DNA of 64,000 nucleotides. Origin: Muriicola marianensis (lineage in GTDB: Bacteria; Bacteroidota; Bacteroidia; Flavobacteriales; Flavobacteriaceae). How positions within the stretch are numbered: position 1 is the stretch's first letter; each line of letters starts with the position of its first letter. The stretch is from contig NZ_BMFH01000002.1 of the NCBI RefSeq assembly GCF_014638095.1, forward strand, positions 310,001 through 374,000, in the 5' to 3' direction. The position numbers were made by a program, and so were the translations under genes. The notes below the pieces were generated by a model. That model saw only the letters and a program-made list of their open reading frames with translations, did not search any database and was not told where the DNA came from. This document shows positions 37,730 through 46,602 of the stretch, piece by piece.

Positions 37730-39349
37730 TCAGTCTTTGATGATCTCCCTCGATTTCTCGGGAGGTTTTACCCAATCGATCCTGGGTGAGGGATAATAGG
37801 CTACATTCATCATTTCCAGGAAGGGAGTTTGATGAGCCAGTCGCACCCTGAAATCCTCCCAGTCCCTGTTTTCCTCCAGGCTCCAGCTGAGTTCGGCATA
37901 CCCAATAGCCCTGGGGAAGGCCAGGTACTCCAGCTCCTGAATATTGCTGATCGTCTCAGACCAAAGAGGGGCTTCTACCCCAAGGATCTTGTCTTTTGGG
38001 ATCGCAGGGACGTAAGTTTCCGGGTTCCAGATATAAGCAGTGTCTACCGGTATATACGCGGCCCAGTGCAGGCCGTGTTTAGAAAGTGTATCGTATTGCA
38101 TGTCAAGATAGGCTTTTTTAGCAGGAGAAAGGATCACCTTCATCCCTTTGCTGACAGCTGTTGTAGCATTTTCCGCATCGGCCCAGAACTGGGCAATGGA
38201 AGAAGGGTCCACATCGGCCTGGGCGATCTCATCCCATCCAATCATGGTCTTCCCGTACTTCTGGACGATTTTTTCCACCCTGTTGACAAAGTAGATATAA
38301 TCATGTTTTTTCGTGGAATGGCTTTCATCACCCCCAATGTGGAAATACGGCCCCGGTGTGATGGCGGAGATTTCCCGCACCACGTCATCCAGGAACGCGT
38401 AGACCGTATCCTTCCGGGTGTCGAAGGTACTGAAACCCACCCTTGTGCCTTCGTACAGCTTGAGGGGTTTCCCCGTTCCGTCGAGGAAAGGGTAGGAGAC
38501 GGAGGCTGCGTTTGTATGTCCCGGCATGTCAACTTCGGGGATGACCGTCATAAAATGCTCTGAGGCATAGGCTACGATCTCCTTGTAGTCCTCCTGGGTG
38601 AAGAATCCACCTGCTTCCCCGCCGACCTCCGTGCTTCCTCCAACTTCTGTGAGTTTTGGCCAGGATTTTATCTCAATTCGCCACCCCTGGTCGTCAGTGA
38701 GGTGCAGGTGCAGGACGTTGAATTTGTAATAGGCCAGCAGGTCAATGTATTTTTTAACGTCTTCCACGCTGAAGAAGTGGCGGGCCACATCGAGCATGGA
38801 GCCCCTGAAACCAAAATTGGGATGGTCTTCTACAGTACCGGATGCCACAGGCCAGATCGGATGTTCTGCCAGGGTATCATTGGAAACTTCAGGGATGAGT
38901 TGCCTGATGGTCTGCACTCCCCTGAAGGCTGCTTCAGCCGTTGGCGCCTCCAGGATCATAGAATCTTTAGAAATGGAAAGTCGGTATGCCTCCTGATCAG
39001 GCCAGGACACTCCGTTTTCTTGACGGAAAAAGATTACCGGATCGCCTTCATTCCCCGTTTCCGGGTTTACTTCCGGCCGGATCCCGGCCTTCTGACTGAT
39101 CTTGTCCGCCAGAAAGGAAGCCACCTCTGCCAGCCGCTCGTCTTCACCCTGGGTGACGATCCGGGTGAACGAGTCGAGGCGAAAACTGCTGTTTGAAGGT
39201 ACAACCTTAGAGGGAATGGGAATAAGGTGTTGCTTACTGATATCCAGTGAGGGCATGTCGATCTCCTCGCGGGCTTTTTCACAGGAGTAACTACTTATTA
39301 AAAAGACTGTGATCAGGCCCATCCAAAATAAATTCTTTGTCATTTTCAT
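37730..39349 (-). CDS. Beta-N-acetylhexosaminidase lipoprotein (GH20)
   Basis: 539 residues from ATG 39349. Lipobox around ISSYSC, so predicted outer-membrane or periplasmic lipoprotein. Non-catalytic GH20b domain (about 45-165) followed by the barrel starting FGFRGSMLDVARHFF; catalytic pair Asp-Glu in YFHIGGDESHS; VIGWDEIAQADV and the late APLWSETISNIQELEY fit the family. Substrate-assisted removal of terminal GlcNAc/GalNAc. Frame extends upstream to 39388 but that part would overlap the SGNH gene. Sits 5 nt after the SGNH stop. Confidence 0.95.
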   Translation of the reverse strand: MKMTKNLFWMGLITVFLISSYSCEKAREEIDMPSLDISKQHLIPIPSKVVPSNSSFRLDSFTRIVTQGEDERLAEVASFLADKISQKAGIRPEVNPETGNEGDPVIFFRQENGVSWPDQEAYRLSISKDSMILEAPTAEAAFRGVQTIRQLIPEVSNDTLAEHPIWPVASGTVEDHPNFGFRGSMLDVARHFFSVEDVKKYIDLLAYYKFNVLHLHLTDDQGWRIEIKSWPKLTEVGGSTEVGGEAGGFFTQEDYKEIVAYASEHFMTVIPEVDMPGHTNAASVSYPFLDGTGKPLKLYEGTRVGFSTFDTRKDTVYAFLDDVVREISAITPGPYFHIGGDESHSTKKHDYIYFVNRVEKIVQKYGKTMIGWDEIAQADVDPSSIAQFWADAENATTAVSKGMKVILSPAKKAYLDMQYDTLSKHGLHWAAYIPVDTAYIWNPETYVPAIPKDKILGVEAPLWSETISNIQELEYLAFPRAIGYAELSWSLEENRDWEDFRVRLAHQTPFLEMMNVAYYPSPRIDWVKPPEKSREIIKD

Positions 39350-39354
39350 ACGTA

Positions 39355-40029
39355 TCAATTTATGTATTTGCTGAGCACTTCGTACCAAAGTGCATATCCT
39401 TTTTCATTCATGTGTAAGCCGTCCTCCTCGAACAGGCTTTCATTCAGCTGTTCGTCCATAAGCATTATGTCCCAAATGTTGGCGAACTCTACGCGCTCCG
39501 ATTTTAAGGCGTACTCTTCCAGCTTGCGATTCAGTCTCTGGAAACGCCTTTTTAATCTCCACCTTTCCGGGCTGGGCTTAGCGGCGATCAGGACAAATTC
39601 TGTATCGGGAAATTTCTCCCAGACCTTTTTCAGGATCTTCTTAGTGTTTTTCAAGACCCTGGAAGGACTTTTTCGATATTCGAGGTCATTATCCCCTTCA
39701 TATATAAAGACCTTTTCGGGCCTGAAATCCAGGATTAGAGGTTTGATAAACTTGAGGAGATCTTTGCTTTCGGATCCTCCGAACCCTGTATTTATGATCT
39801 GATGGTCGGGAAAGGATTCCTCAAGGCCCGGCCACAACCTAATGCTTGAACTTCCCGTAAATACAACAGACCTTTGTTCACTTTCTTTGAGGTCTTCGTA
39901 CTTCTGACTGATCAGGGCTACTTCCTCAGTGAAATCTTCTTTTTTTTGCGATATGCCCGATTCCAGGCCTATACATGAAATAATCACAAAGGCAATTAGC
40001 CTGATATGTTTCGAAACCGGGGTACTCAT
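39355..40029 (-). CDS. Exported SGNH/GDSL hydrolase
   Basis: 224 residues with an N-terminal signal segment (about 8-28). Blocks: VVFTGSSSIRLW (nucleophile Ser), NTGFGGSES (Gly), IYEGDNDLEYR (Asn in GxND) and EEDGLHMNEKGY (Asp and His). Likely an esterase or acetyl-xylan/sialate type deacetylase acting on glycans outside the inner membrane. Its ATG abuts the stop of the upstream esterase with no gap, which implies translational coupling. Confidence 0.92.
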   Translation of the reverse strand: MSTPVSKHIRLIAFVIISCIGLESGISQKKEDFTEEVALISQKYEDLKESEQRSVVFTGSSSIRLWPGLEESFPDHQIINTGFGGSESKDLLKFIKPLILDFRPEKVFIYEGDNDLEYRKSPSRVLKNTKKILKKVWEKFPDTEFVLIAAKPSPERWRLKRRFQRLNRKLEEYALKSERVEFANIWDIMLMDEQLNESLFEEDGLHMNEKGYALWYEVLSKYIN

Positions 40030-40914
40030 TTATTTGCCTGCAGGGTTTATGAGTTCTTCGGCTATGCCCCAATCGTAGAATCGTTCTATCCAGGAATCGG
40101 AAGGCAATCCCTGAGATCTCATCCCAAAACCGTGTCCGCCTTTTGAATACATGTGAAGAGCTACTCTCAGGCGGGCATCATACCAGGATTTGTACAAGTC
40201 CAGGCTCCCACTGGCGAGACCCAGGGGATCGTCTGAGGCACAAATAACCAACATGGGAGGTTGGTCTGCGGAGACAGGCTGCACGGGCATGGCATCCGTC
40301 CATGCATAGACGGGGACCAGGAAATCGGGTCCCGACTCAGGGGTGGCGTTGTAAGCAACTCCCATGGTAACGGCACCGCCGGCAGAAAAGCCCATAAAAC
40401 CGATCCTGTCTTCCTTCAATCCCCATTCTTTGGCGTGTTCGCGTACGTGCTTTACCGCAGCAAGTCCATCCGCCACGGAATAGGGGATCACGACGGAGAT
40501 CAGCCTTTTGAACTCCTCCAGGTTGTTTTTGCTCGTCTCGTTGAGGTCCCTGACCCCATCCTCCCCGGTTGGAACAAGCCGGTATTTGAGCACAAATGCG
40601 GTAATGCCTCGTTCAGCAAGCCAACGGGCTACCATATTTCCTTCGCTTTCTATACTCAGGGCGTACAACCCCCCTCCCGGGGCGATTACGACCGAAGTTC
40701 CATTGGCTGTGCCGGGAGCCGGTCTGAATACCTCCATCGTGGGTACGGAAACATTACAAACAACTTCTGTGTTCCAGATAGTGGAAAAGAAGGCCTTTTC
40801 ACCTCCTTCCCAACTCACACTTTCAGGCTTTTCATATGGGAGGGCAATGATCTCCTGGGACTGTATGAACAGTCCGTTCAACAAAAGAGTAAAGATTAAA
40901 AAAACAGTTCTCAT
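40030..40914 (-). CDS. Exported alpha/beta hydrolase (xylan-esterase-like)
   Basis: 294 residues from ATG 40914, signal peptide to about FIQSQ. VVIAPGGGLYALSIESEGNMVARWLAERG gives the oxyanion region and a BD-FAE type GGG; nucleophile in GFSAGGAVTM; acid in ASDDPLG; histidine in KGGHGFGM. The arrangement fits the family of carbohydrate (acetyl/feruloyl) esterases. First gene of the esterase - SGNH - GH20 - S10 run. A second ATG at 40929 is possible. The 129 bp upstream carry no exact -7 box. Confidence 0.88.
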   Translation of the reverse strand: MRTVFLIFTLLLNGLFIQSQEIIALPYEKPESVSWEGGEKAFFSTIWNTEVVCNVSVPTMEVFRPAPGTANGTSVVIAPGGGLYALSIESEGNMVARWLAERGITAFVLKYRLVPTGEDGVRDLNETSKNNLEEFKRLISVVIPYSVADGLAAVKHVREHAKEWGLKEDRIGFMGFSAGGAVTMGVAYNATPESGPDFLVPVYAWTDAMPVQPVSADQPPMLVICASDDPLGLASGSLDLYKSWYDARLRVALHMYSKGGHGFGMRSQGLPSDSWIERFYDWGIAEELINPAGK

Positions 40915-41043
40915 CTTATGGCGGGTCATTCTTATAAAGTCCAGCTCCTAAAATAACAAATAAAATGCTGTCCCAGGCAGGTTTTAGTATTCCATATTTG
41001 GAAATTAGTACTACATTTAAATTACCAGTAATCAACCGATCCT

Positions 41044-43251
41044 ATGAACGGACTCCGACGTTCCTTTCCCTTTTTGTTGTGTCTCATTTTCGCCATAAAT
41101 GCCAAAAGTCAGGTCAGGAATTTGTCTTTTGAGGGCGACCGACCCGTAATGAAGGCCTTGAAACTCACCGAACTTCCATCTATAGACGGGGAGGTACTGA
41201 ATGACCCGGTCTGGCAGAACATACCTATGTATGGGGATCTGATACAGACTCAGCCTCGGTTCGGATTTCCTGCCAGTGAAAGGACCGATATTCGGATTGC
41301 CTATTCAGAGGATACTTTTTTTCTTTCGGTGGTTTGTTTCGATTCCAGGCCTTCTGAACTGGTGATCTCAGACGCCAGGAGGGATGCCGATCTCGACAAT
41401 ACGGATGCCTTTCTCTTCATTATCGATACCTATAAAGATGGGCAGAACGGCTTTATTTTCGGGACGAATTCCCAGGGGGTGGAGTACGATGCACAGGTAG
41501 ACAATGAAGGACAAGGCAATTTCAATGTCAATCGGCAGCAGGGAGGGACGATTGGAGGTTTTAACCTCAACTGGGATGCGAGCTGGGTGGTCCGTACCCA
41601 GGTAGGAGATTTTGGCTGGAGCGCAGAATTTTCCATTCCTCTGAGGACCATTCGATTCCAGTCCGGGAAAGACTGGGGTATCAACTTCCGGAGAAATATC
41701 AGGAAGACCAACGAGATCGCTTACTGGGCACCCATACCCCTGGGTTTTACATTTAACAGGCTATCTCTTGCAGGGACCCTTACGGATCTGGACCTCAGGA
41801 GTCCCGGGAATCTGAAAGTTATACCCTATGTTCTGGGTCGACTTGAAAAAGACTATCAACAAACCGATCCCGAGCTTGAATTCTCCCCTGATGCCGGAGG
41901 GGACATCAAATACAGCATAACCCCCAGCCTGACCCTGGATTTTACTTATAACACTGATTTTGCGCAGGTTGAGGTGGATGACCAGCAGGTGAACCTGGAC
42001 CGCTTTAACCTTTTCTTTCCGGAAAAGCGAGCCTTTTTCCTTGAAAATGCAGGACTGTTCACCGTGGGTAGCCCGGGGGAGGTCGATCTTTTCTTCAGCC
42101 GGAGGATTGGGATAGGTACCGCTGGGAACCTCGTGCCTATTATAGGGGGGACAAGGTTGTCAGGAAAGCTAAACAGGACCAATGTCGGGCTTTTGTCCAT
42201 GTTCACGGACGATGTGGCCGATGCGGGGATCGAGAAGAACAATTTCAGTGTAGCCAGGGTCAACCACGAATTCAAAGGACGGTCTGCCCTGGGCGCGGTC
42301 TTCGTGAACAGGGCCGGCCTGGAGAGAAGTGACGATTTCAACAGAACGGCCGCCATCGATGGGAAACTGGGGCTGGGAAACAAGGCGAGACTTTCGGGTT
42401 TTTATGCCCGCACCTATGATCCCAACGATACAACCCAGGCACATGCCTACAAGCTGCAAGCCGATTATTTATGGAACAATTTGGAAATGAGGCTGGCTTA
42501 TACAGAGGTAGGGCAAGGCTTTAACCCGGAAGTGGGTTTCCTGCTTAGATCGGCCTTCCGGAAACCAGAGGCCCTGGTCTTGTATCGATATCGTCCCAAA
42601 AACCCGGAATCCCGTATCCTTGAACTCAGACCCCATGTGTCTTACCGTGGCTATTGGAATTTTGAGGGATTCCAGGAAACGGGGTTTTTACACCTCGACA
42701 ATCACTGGGAATTCAAGAGCGGCCTTGAATTCCACACCGGAATGAACCTGACCACGGAAGGGGTGGTCAGTGATTTTGAGATCTCAGACGGGGTGATCGT
42801 TCCCGCCGGCACCTATGACCATACGGAAGCCCAGATAATCTTTTTTACCAACCGAAGTAAACCGCTTTCAGTAAATATCCGATCGGTTATGGGAGGTTCC
42901 TTTGGAGGGTCCAGATACCTCAACAGCGGTACCCTTACCTATCGTCAGGGTGATAATTTCAACATCGCTCTGACGTATCAGAACAATAGTTTCGACCTTC
43001 CGGGGGGTAGTTTTTCGGCCAATATCCTAAGGACCCAATTGTCCTATGCATTTACACCCCGTATCTATCTTCAGGGCCTGATCCAGAACAATACTGCAGA
43101 CGAAATATGGGCGGTAAACCTGAGGTTCAGCTGGCTGCAAAGAGCGAATACCGGCCTGTTTGTAGTGTACAATCACAACCTTCAGGGAGGAGACCCACTT
43201 AACAATAGTTTTATCATTAAGTATACCAGGATGTTTGATTTGGTAAATTAG
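41044..43251 (+). CDS. DUF5916 outer-membrane protein with CBM9-like N-domain
   Basis: 735 residues, signal peptide ending near AKSQ. Residues ~40-225 form a CBM9-type beta-sandwich (SIDGEVLNDPVWQNIP, TDIRIAYSEDTFFLSVVCFDS, WSAEFSIPLRTIRF). The rest is a long run of amphipathic strands with NFRRNIRKTNEIAYWAP and FFPEKRAFFLENAGLF, the DUF5916 signature, ending in barrel-like strands. Likely sits in the outer membrane; carbohydrate-related role inferred from the CBM9 part. Divergent from the hydrolase run and stops 9 nt before the SRAP gene end. Confidence 0.9.
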   Translation: MNGLRRSFPFLLCLIFAINAKSQVRNLSFEGDRPVMKALKLTELPSIDGEVLNDPVWQNIPMYGDLIQTQPRFGFPASERTDIRIAYSEDTFFLSVVCFDSRPSELVISDARRDADLDNTDAFLFIIDTYKDGQNGFIFGTNSQGVEYDAQVDNEGQGNFNVNRQQGGTIGGFNLNWDASWVVRTQVGDFGWSAEFSIPLRTIRFQSGKDWGINFRRNIRKTNEIAYWAPIPLGFTFNRLSLAGTLTDLDLRSPGNLKVIPYVLGRLEKDYQQTDPELEFSPDAGGDIKYSITPSLTLDFTYNTDFAQVEVDDQQVNLDRFNLFFPEKRAFFLENAGLFTVGSPGEVDLFFSRRIGIGTAGNLVPIIGGTRLSGKLNRTNVGLLSMFTDDVADAGIEKNNFSVARVNHEFKGRSALGAVFVNRAGLERSDDFNRTAAIDGKLGLGNKARLSGFYARTYDPNDTTQAHAYKLQADYLWNNLEMRLAYTEVGQGFNPEVGFLLRSAFRKPEALVLYRYRPKNPESRILELRPHVSYRGYWNFEGFQETGFLHLDNHWEFKSGLEFHTGMNLTTEGVVSDFEISDGVIVPAGTYDHTEAQIIFFTNRSKPLSVNIRSVMGGSFGGSRYLNSGTLTYRQGDNFNIALTYQNNSFDLPGGSFSANILRTQLSYAFTPRIYLQGLIQNNTADEIWAVNLRFSWLQRANTGLFVVYNHNLQGGDPLNNSFIIKYTRMFDLVN

Positions 43252-43260
43252 GCCGGACAA

Positions 43261-44025
43261 CTATTCTTTCAATTCCGGATAAACAACTTCCTCGCTGATC
43301 TCCGGTACATTCCCGGCGTATTCTTTTCCCCTTAATTTCCCGACCGTATGAGCCTGTAATTCTTCTTCCGGATAGGAATGGATAAGGTCCTGCAGGGCTT
43401 TTATATCCAGGTCTTCCTCAACCTCTATCAGCCATTTGTCGGACAATTCCTCATCGAGGATGAGGGGCATTCGCGGTCCTGCCAGTTTAGGGTTGTTGTG
43501 AATATGAGCCATCATCGGATTTCCTTCTGTGGTGACAATACTGAACGTATTCAGGTATTCTCCGGTCTCAGGATCGAGCCAGGGATTCCACAGACCTGCA
43601 AACACCAGAGGCTGTCCATCTCTGCGCGAGATGAAATGGGGGTAGGTTTTGCCTTTGAAGTGATGATGCTCGTAAAATCCGTCCACGAAGATCAGACAGC
43701 GATGATATTTGGCGGCAGTCCGAAAGGCGGGTTTTTCAAAGATGGTCTCCCCCCTGGCATTCAGGGTGTTGTTCCAGATCTTTTTCTGTTGATTGTGATC
43801 CTTTACCCAGTGGGGCACCAATCCCCAGGTAGCTACCCTTGGGATCGAGGGTTCATCATCCGTGTAGATGAACAGCCGCGGGTGCTGAAAGCCGGAGGCG
43901 TGATAAATCGGGAGGTCTGTTAATGGGGCGAGTTTTTCTTCGATCTCCCGTATAGCGATCTCGTCCCCGTACTGGCGGGCGCGCTTGAGTTGGGCTTCCA
44001 AACTGGCTTTGATGTCGTAACACAT
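43261..44025 (-). CDS. SRAP / HMCES-YedK protein (abasic-site shield)
   Basis: 254 residues. Family members cross-link to abasic sites in single-stranded DNA through Cys2. Here MCYDI supplies Cys2 after Met removal, WNNTLNARGETI the asparagine, VDGFYEHHH the glutamate and MMAHIHNNPKLAGPRMPLIL the histidine, with a short insertion between IH and RMP compared with YedK. Downstream of the D-aminoacylase-like gene by 17 nt, same strand, functionally unrelated. Any SOS box is not evident. Confidence 0.94.
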   Translation of the reverse strand: MCYDIKASLEAQLKRARQYGDEIAIREIEEKLAPLTDLPIYHASGFQHPRLFIYTDDEPSIPRVATWGLVPHWVKDHNQQKKIWNNTLNARGETIFEKPAFRTAAKYHRCLIFVDGFYEHHHFKGKTYPHFISRRDGQPLVFAGLWNPWLDPETGEYLNTFSIVTTEGNPMMAHIHNNPKLAGPRMPLILDEELSDKWLIEVEEDLDIKALQDLIHSYPEEELQAHTVGKLRGKEYAGNVPEISEEVVYPELKE

Positions 44026-44042
44026 AAGACCTTAGAGTTGGG

Positions 44043-45695
44043 TTAATCAGATCCGGAATATCCCGGACCTTTGATAAAACGCCCCGGAAATGCACCTGTA
44101 TGATCTCCGTCTTTCAATACGGGCACGCCGTTTACCAGGACATGGATCACACCTGTGGCGTACTGATGGGGTTTCTTAAATGTGGCGTGGTCGGTGATCT
44201 TTTCAGGATCGAACAGGACCACGTCGGCATAATATCCTTCCCTGAGCGCGCCTCTCCTGTCGAGTTTTAAATTGGTAGCCGGCAACAGGGTCAGACGGCG
44301 GATAGCCTCCTCAAGGGAAATGACCTTCTCCTCCCTGACGTAATGGCCCAGCAGGCGGGCAAATGAACCATAGGCCCTGGGATGTGTGCTTTGTTCCAGG
44401 AAAACCCCTTCATTGGTATAGGACCCTGCATCGGAACAGATGGCCATAAACGGCAGGGCCAGCTTCTTTTTGATATTGTCTTCAGACATGGAGAAATACA
44501 CTACCTGTATACGGCTGTCGTCCTCAAAGATGAGGTCGGCCACCGTCTCGTTCGCCGGTTTTCCCCGTTCAGCAGCTACCTCGGCCAGGGTCTTGCCGAT
44601 AAGGTGTCTCAGGTCCTTATTCCTGAAGCCCACCAGGAGAATGTTTTCAGGGGGTACATGGAAATCGACCTCCCGGATCATCTTTTTCCGGGTCTCAGGT
44701 TGCTTCATCAGCTCGATGGTCCTGTCGTGGCCTCCTTCCTTGGCCCAGGCAGGGAGCAGCACATTGAGTCCGGTTGAACTGGCATTATACATATACATGT
44801 CGGTCGTAATGGCGAGGCCTCTCTCCCTGGCACTGTTAACTTTTTGAATGGCGCTGTCCAGCAGGTGCCAGTTGGCCGTGCCCGAGGCTTTAAAATGGTA
44901 GATCTCTGCCGGCAGATCGGCTTCTTCGGAGATCCTGATCAGTTCGTCCACTGCGTCCAGTAATTTACCTTCCTCGTCCCGGATGTGAGATACATACATC
45001 CCGTTATATTTGGAGGCAACCTTGGCCAGGGCAATGATCTCCTCGGTTTGGGCGTGTCCGCTGGGTACGTAGATCAGGGAGGTGGAAAGCCCTACGGCTC
45101 CTTCTTCCATGGCCTGTTGGACCAGGGATCCCATTTGAGACAATTCCTCATCCGTGGGCACCCTGTTCTCATAGCCCATGACGTATTCCCGCACCGTCCC
45201 ATTACCCACGAAGGAAGCGATATTGGGTGAGATCCCTTTTTGCTCCATATGATTCATGTATTCTCCCAGCGTTCTCCAGCTGACATCATATTGGATGCTT
45301 CCCTGATTCTCCGCCATTTCAGCTGCCATTTTCTCATTGAGCGGCCCCATGGATCGGCCTTCCCCCAGGACCTCCAGGGTTACTCCCTGTCTGATATCGC
45401 TCTGGGATCGCCCGTCTTCGATAAGAGAGACATTGGCCCAGCTCAGCATGTTGATAAAGCCCGGGGCCACAGCGAGACCGCTAGCATCGATCTCCTGGTT
45501 ACCCACAGCTTCATCCAGTTCTCCGATGGCAGCAATCGTATCGGCATTGATCCCTATATCGGCATATATGCCTTCCTCCCCGGATCCATCCAGGACCAAG
45601 CCATTCCTGATAAGGATGTCATAGGAATTGGGCTTCGAACAGCTTAAAAATGCAACGGAAATAATAAACAGGATCAAGTTGGAAGTGGTACGCAT
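44043..45695 (-). CDS. N-acyl-D-amino-acid deacylase-like lipoprotein (amidohydrolase family)
   Basis: 550 residues, lipobox VAFLSC (Cys about 19). Amidohydrolase fold: YDILIRNGLVLDGSG, later YVSHIRDE and AEIYHFKASG with the two histidines, FMAICSDAGSY with the catalytic aspartate, and a C-terminal DVVLFDPEKI segment. The first metal motif, normally GFID-H-x-H, reads GFINMLSWAN, so both histidines of that pair are lost. D-aminoacylases need mainly one metal site, so activity is still possible. Substrate (N-acyl-D-amino acids, or a peptidoglycan-derived product) is inferred. Confidence 0.87.
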   Translation of the reverse strand: MRTTSNLILFIISVAFLSCSKPNSYDILIRNGLVLDGSGEEGIYADIGINADTIAAIGELDEAVGNQEIDASGLAVAPGFINMLSWANVSLIEDGRSQSDIRQGVTLEVLGEGRSMGPLNEKMAAEMAENQGSIQYDVSWRTLGEYMNHMEQKGISPNIASFVGNGTVREYVMGYENRVPTDEELSQMGSLVQQAMEEGAVGLSTSLIYVPSGHAQTEEIIALAKVASKYNGMYVSHIRDEEGKLLDAVDELIRISEEADLPAEIYHFKASGTANWHLLDSAIQKVNSARERGLAITTDMYMYNASSTGLNVLLPAWAKEGGHDRTIELMKQPETRKKMIREVDFHVPPENILLVGFRNKDLRHLIGKTLAEVAAERGKPANETVADLIFEDDSRIQVVYFSMSEDNIKKKLALPFMAICSDAGSYTNEGVFLEQSTHPRAYGSFARLLGHYVREEKVISLEEAIRRLTLLPATNLKLDRRGALREGYYADVVLFDPEKITDHATFKKPHQYATGVIHVLVNGVPVLKDGDHTGAFPGRFIKGPGYSGSD

Positions 45696-45790
45696 ACTTC
45701 AGAATTTTAAGGAGGCGGTTATGATTTCTGCCATGGGCAGTCCTCTAAAAATAGTCCAAATAATGAGCACTCCCAAAACTTTCATCTTTG

Positions 45791-45798
45791 TACTTTTG
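45791..45798 (+). promoter_or_regulatory. -7 element of the mazG operon
   Basis: TACTTTTG, exact consensus, 15 nt before ATG 45814; long upstream in-frame starts to 45628 are therefore unlikely. Confidence 0.7.
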
Positions 45799-45813
45799 CG
45801 CAAACTACCGCAT

Positions 45814-46587
45814 ATGAATTCCCGTAAACAACAACTGGAGGCGCTCGACCGGCTTCTGACCATCATGGATGAATTGAGGGCACAGTGTCCCTGGGACCGG
45901 AAACAGACCATGGAGAGCCTGAGACACCTCACCATAGAGGAGACTTATGAATTGGGCGATGCCATCCTAGAGGAAGATCTGCAGGAAGTGAAGAAGGAAT
46001 TAGGGGACCTGCTGCTCCACATCTTTTTTTATGCCAAGATCGGGTCTGAGACCGGGGATTTTGACATTGCAGACGTTTGCCATTCCATCAGCGAGAAATT
46101 GATCCACCGACACCCCCATATTTACGGTGATGTGGATGTGGCCGATGAGGAGGAGGTGAAAAAAAACTGGGAGAACATCAAACTGGCCGAGGGCAAGAAA
46201 AGCGTGCTTGAGGGTGTACCGAATAGCTTGCCAGCCCTGGTAAAGGCCAATCGCATACAGGATAAGGTGGCCGGAGTGGGATTCGACTGGGAGGAGCCCC
46301 AGCAGGTGTTCGAAAAACTGCAGGAAGAACTGGGCGAACTGCAACAGGAGGTCCGCAAAGGAAAGCAGGAAAAAATAGAGGAGGAATTCGGAGATGTGTT
46401 TTTTTCCATGGTCAATTATGCGAGGTTTTTAAAAGTAAATCCCGAAAATGCCCTGGAGAGGACAAACAAGAAATTCATCAAAAGATTTGCCTACCTGGAG
46501 GAGAAAGCCAGGGAAGCGGGAAAATCCCTGAAAGAGATGACCCTGGCCGAAATGGATGTGCATTGGAATCATGCCAAAACCCTCTAA
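45814..46587 (+). CDS. mazG: Nucleoside triphosphate pyrophosphohydrolase MazG
   Basis: 257 residues with two MazG domains. LDRLLTIMDELRAQCPWDRKQT, EETYELGDAI and ELGDLLLHIFFYAKI form the first metal site (ExxE plus ExxD); the second is EELGELQQEV with EEFGDVFFSMVNYARFL. Hydrolyses (d)NTPs to NMP and PPi, cleaning the nucleotide pool. First gene of a plus-strand run mazG - MATE - small protein - PAP2 - GT39. Confidence 0.95.
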   Translation: MNSRKQQLEALDRLLTIMDELRAQCPWDRKQTMESLRHLTIEETYELGDAILEEDLQEVKKELGDLLLHIFFYAKIGSETGDFDIADVCHSISEKLIHRHPHIYGDVDVADEEEVKKNWENIKLAEGKKSVLEGVPNSLPALVKANRIQDKVAGVGFDWEEPQQVFEKLQEELGELQQEVRKGKQEKIEEEFGDVFFSMVNYARFLKVNPENALERTNKKFIKRFAYLEEKAREAGKSLKEMTLAEMDVHWNHAKTL

Positions 46588-46602
46588 TTAAAATCATATC
46601 CC

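Noticed and set aside
40990-41006. TTCCA-TATT-TGGAA palindrome upstream of the DUF5916 gene
   Set aside because: Short and AT-rich, no second copy, and no link to a known regulator of Bacteroidota; treated as chance.
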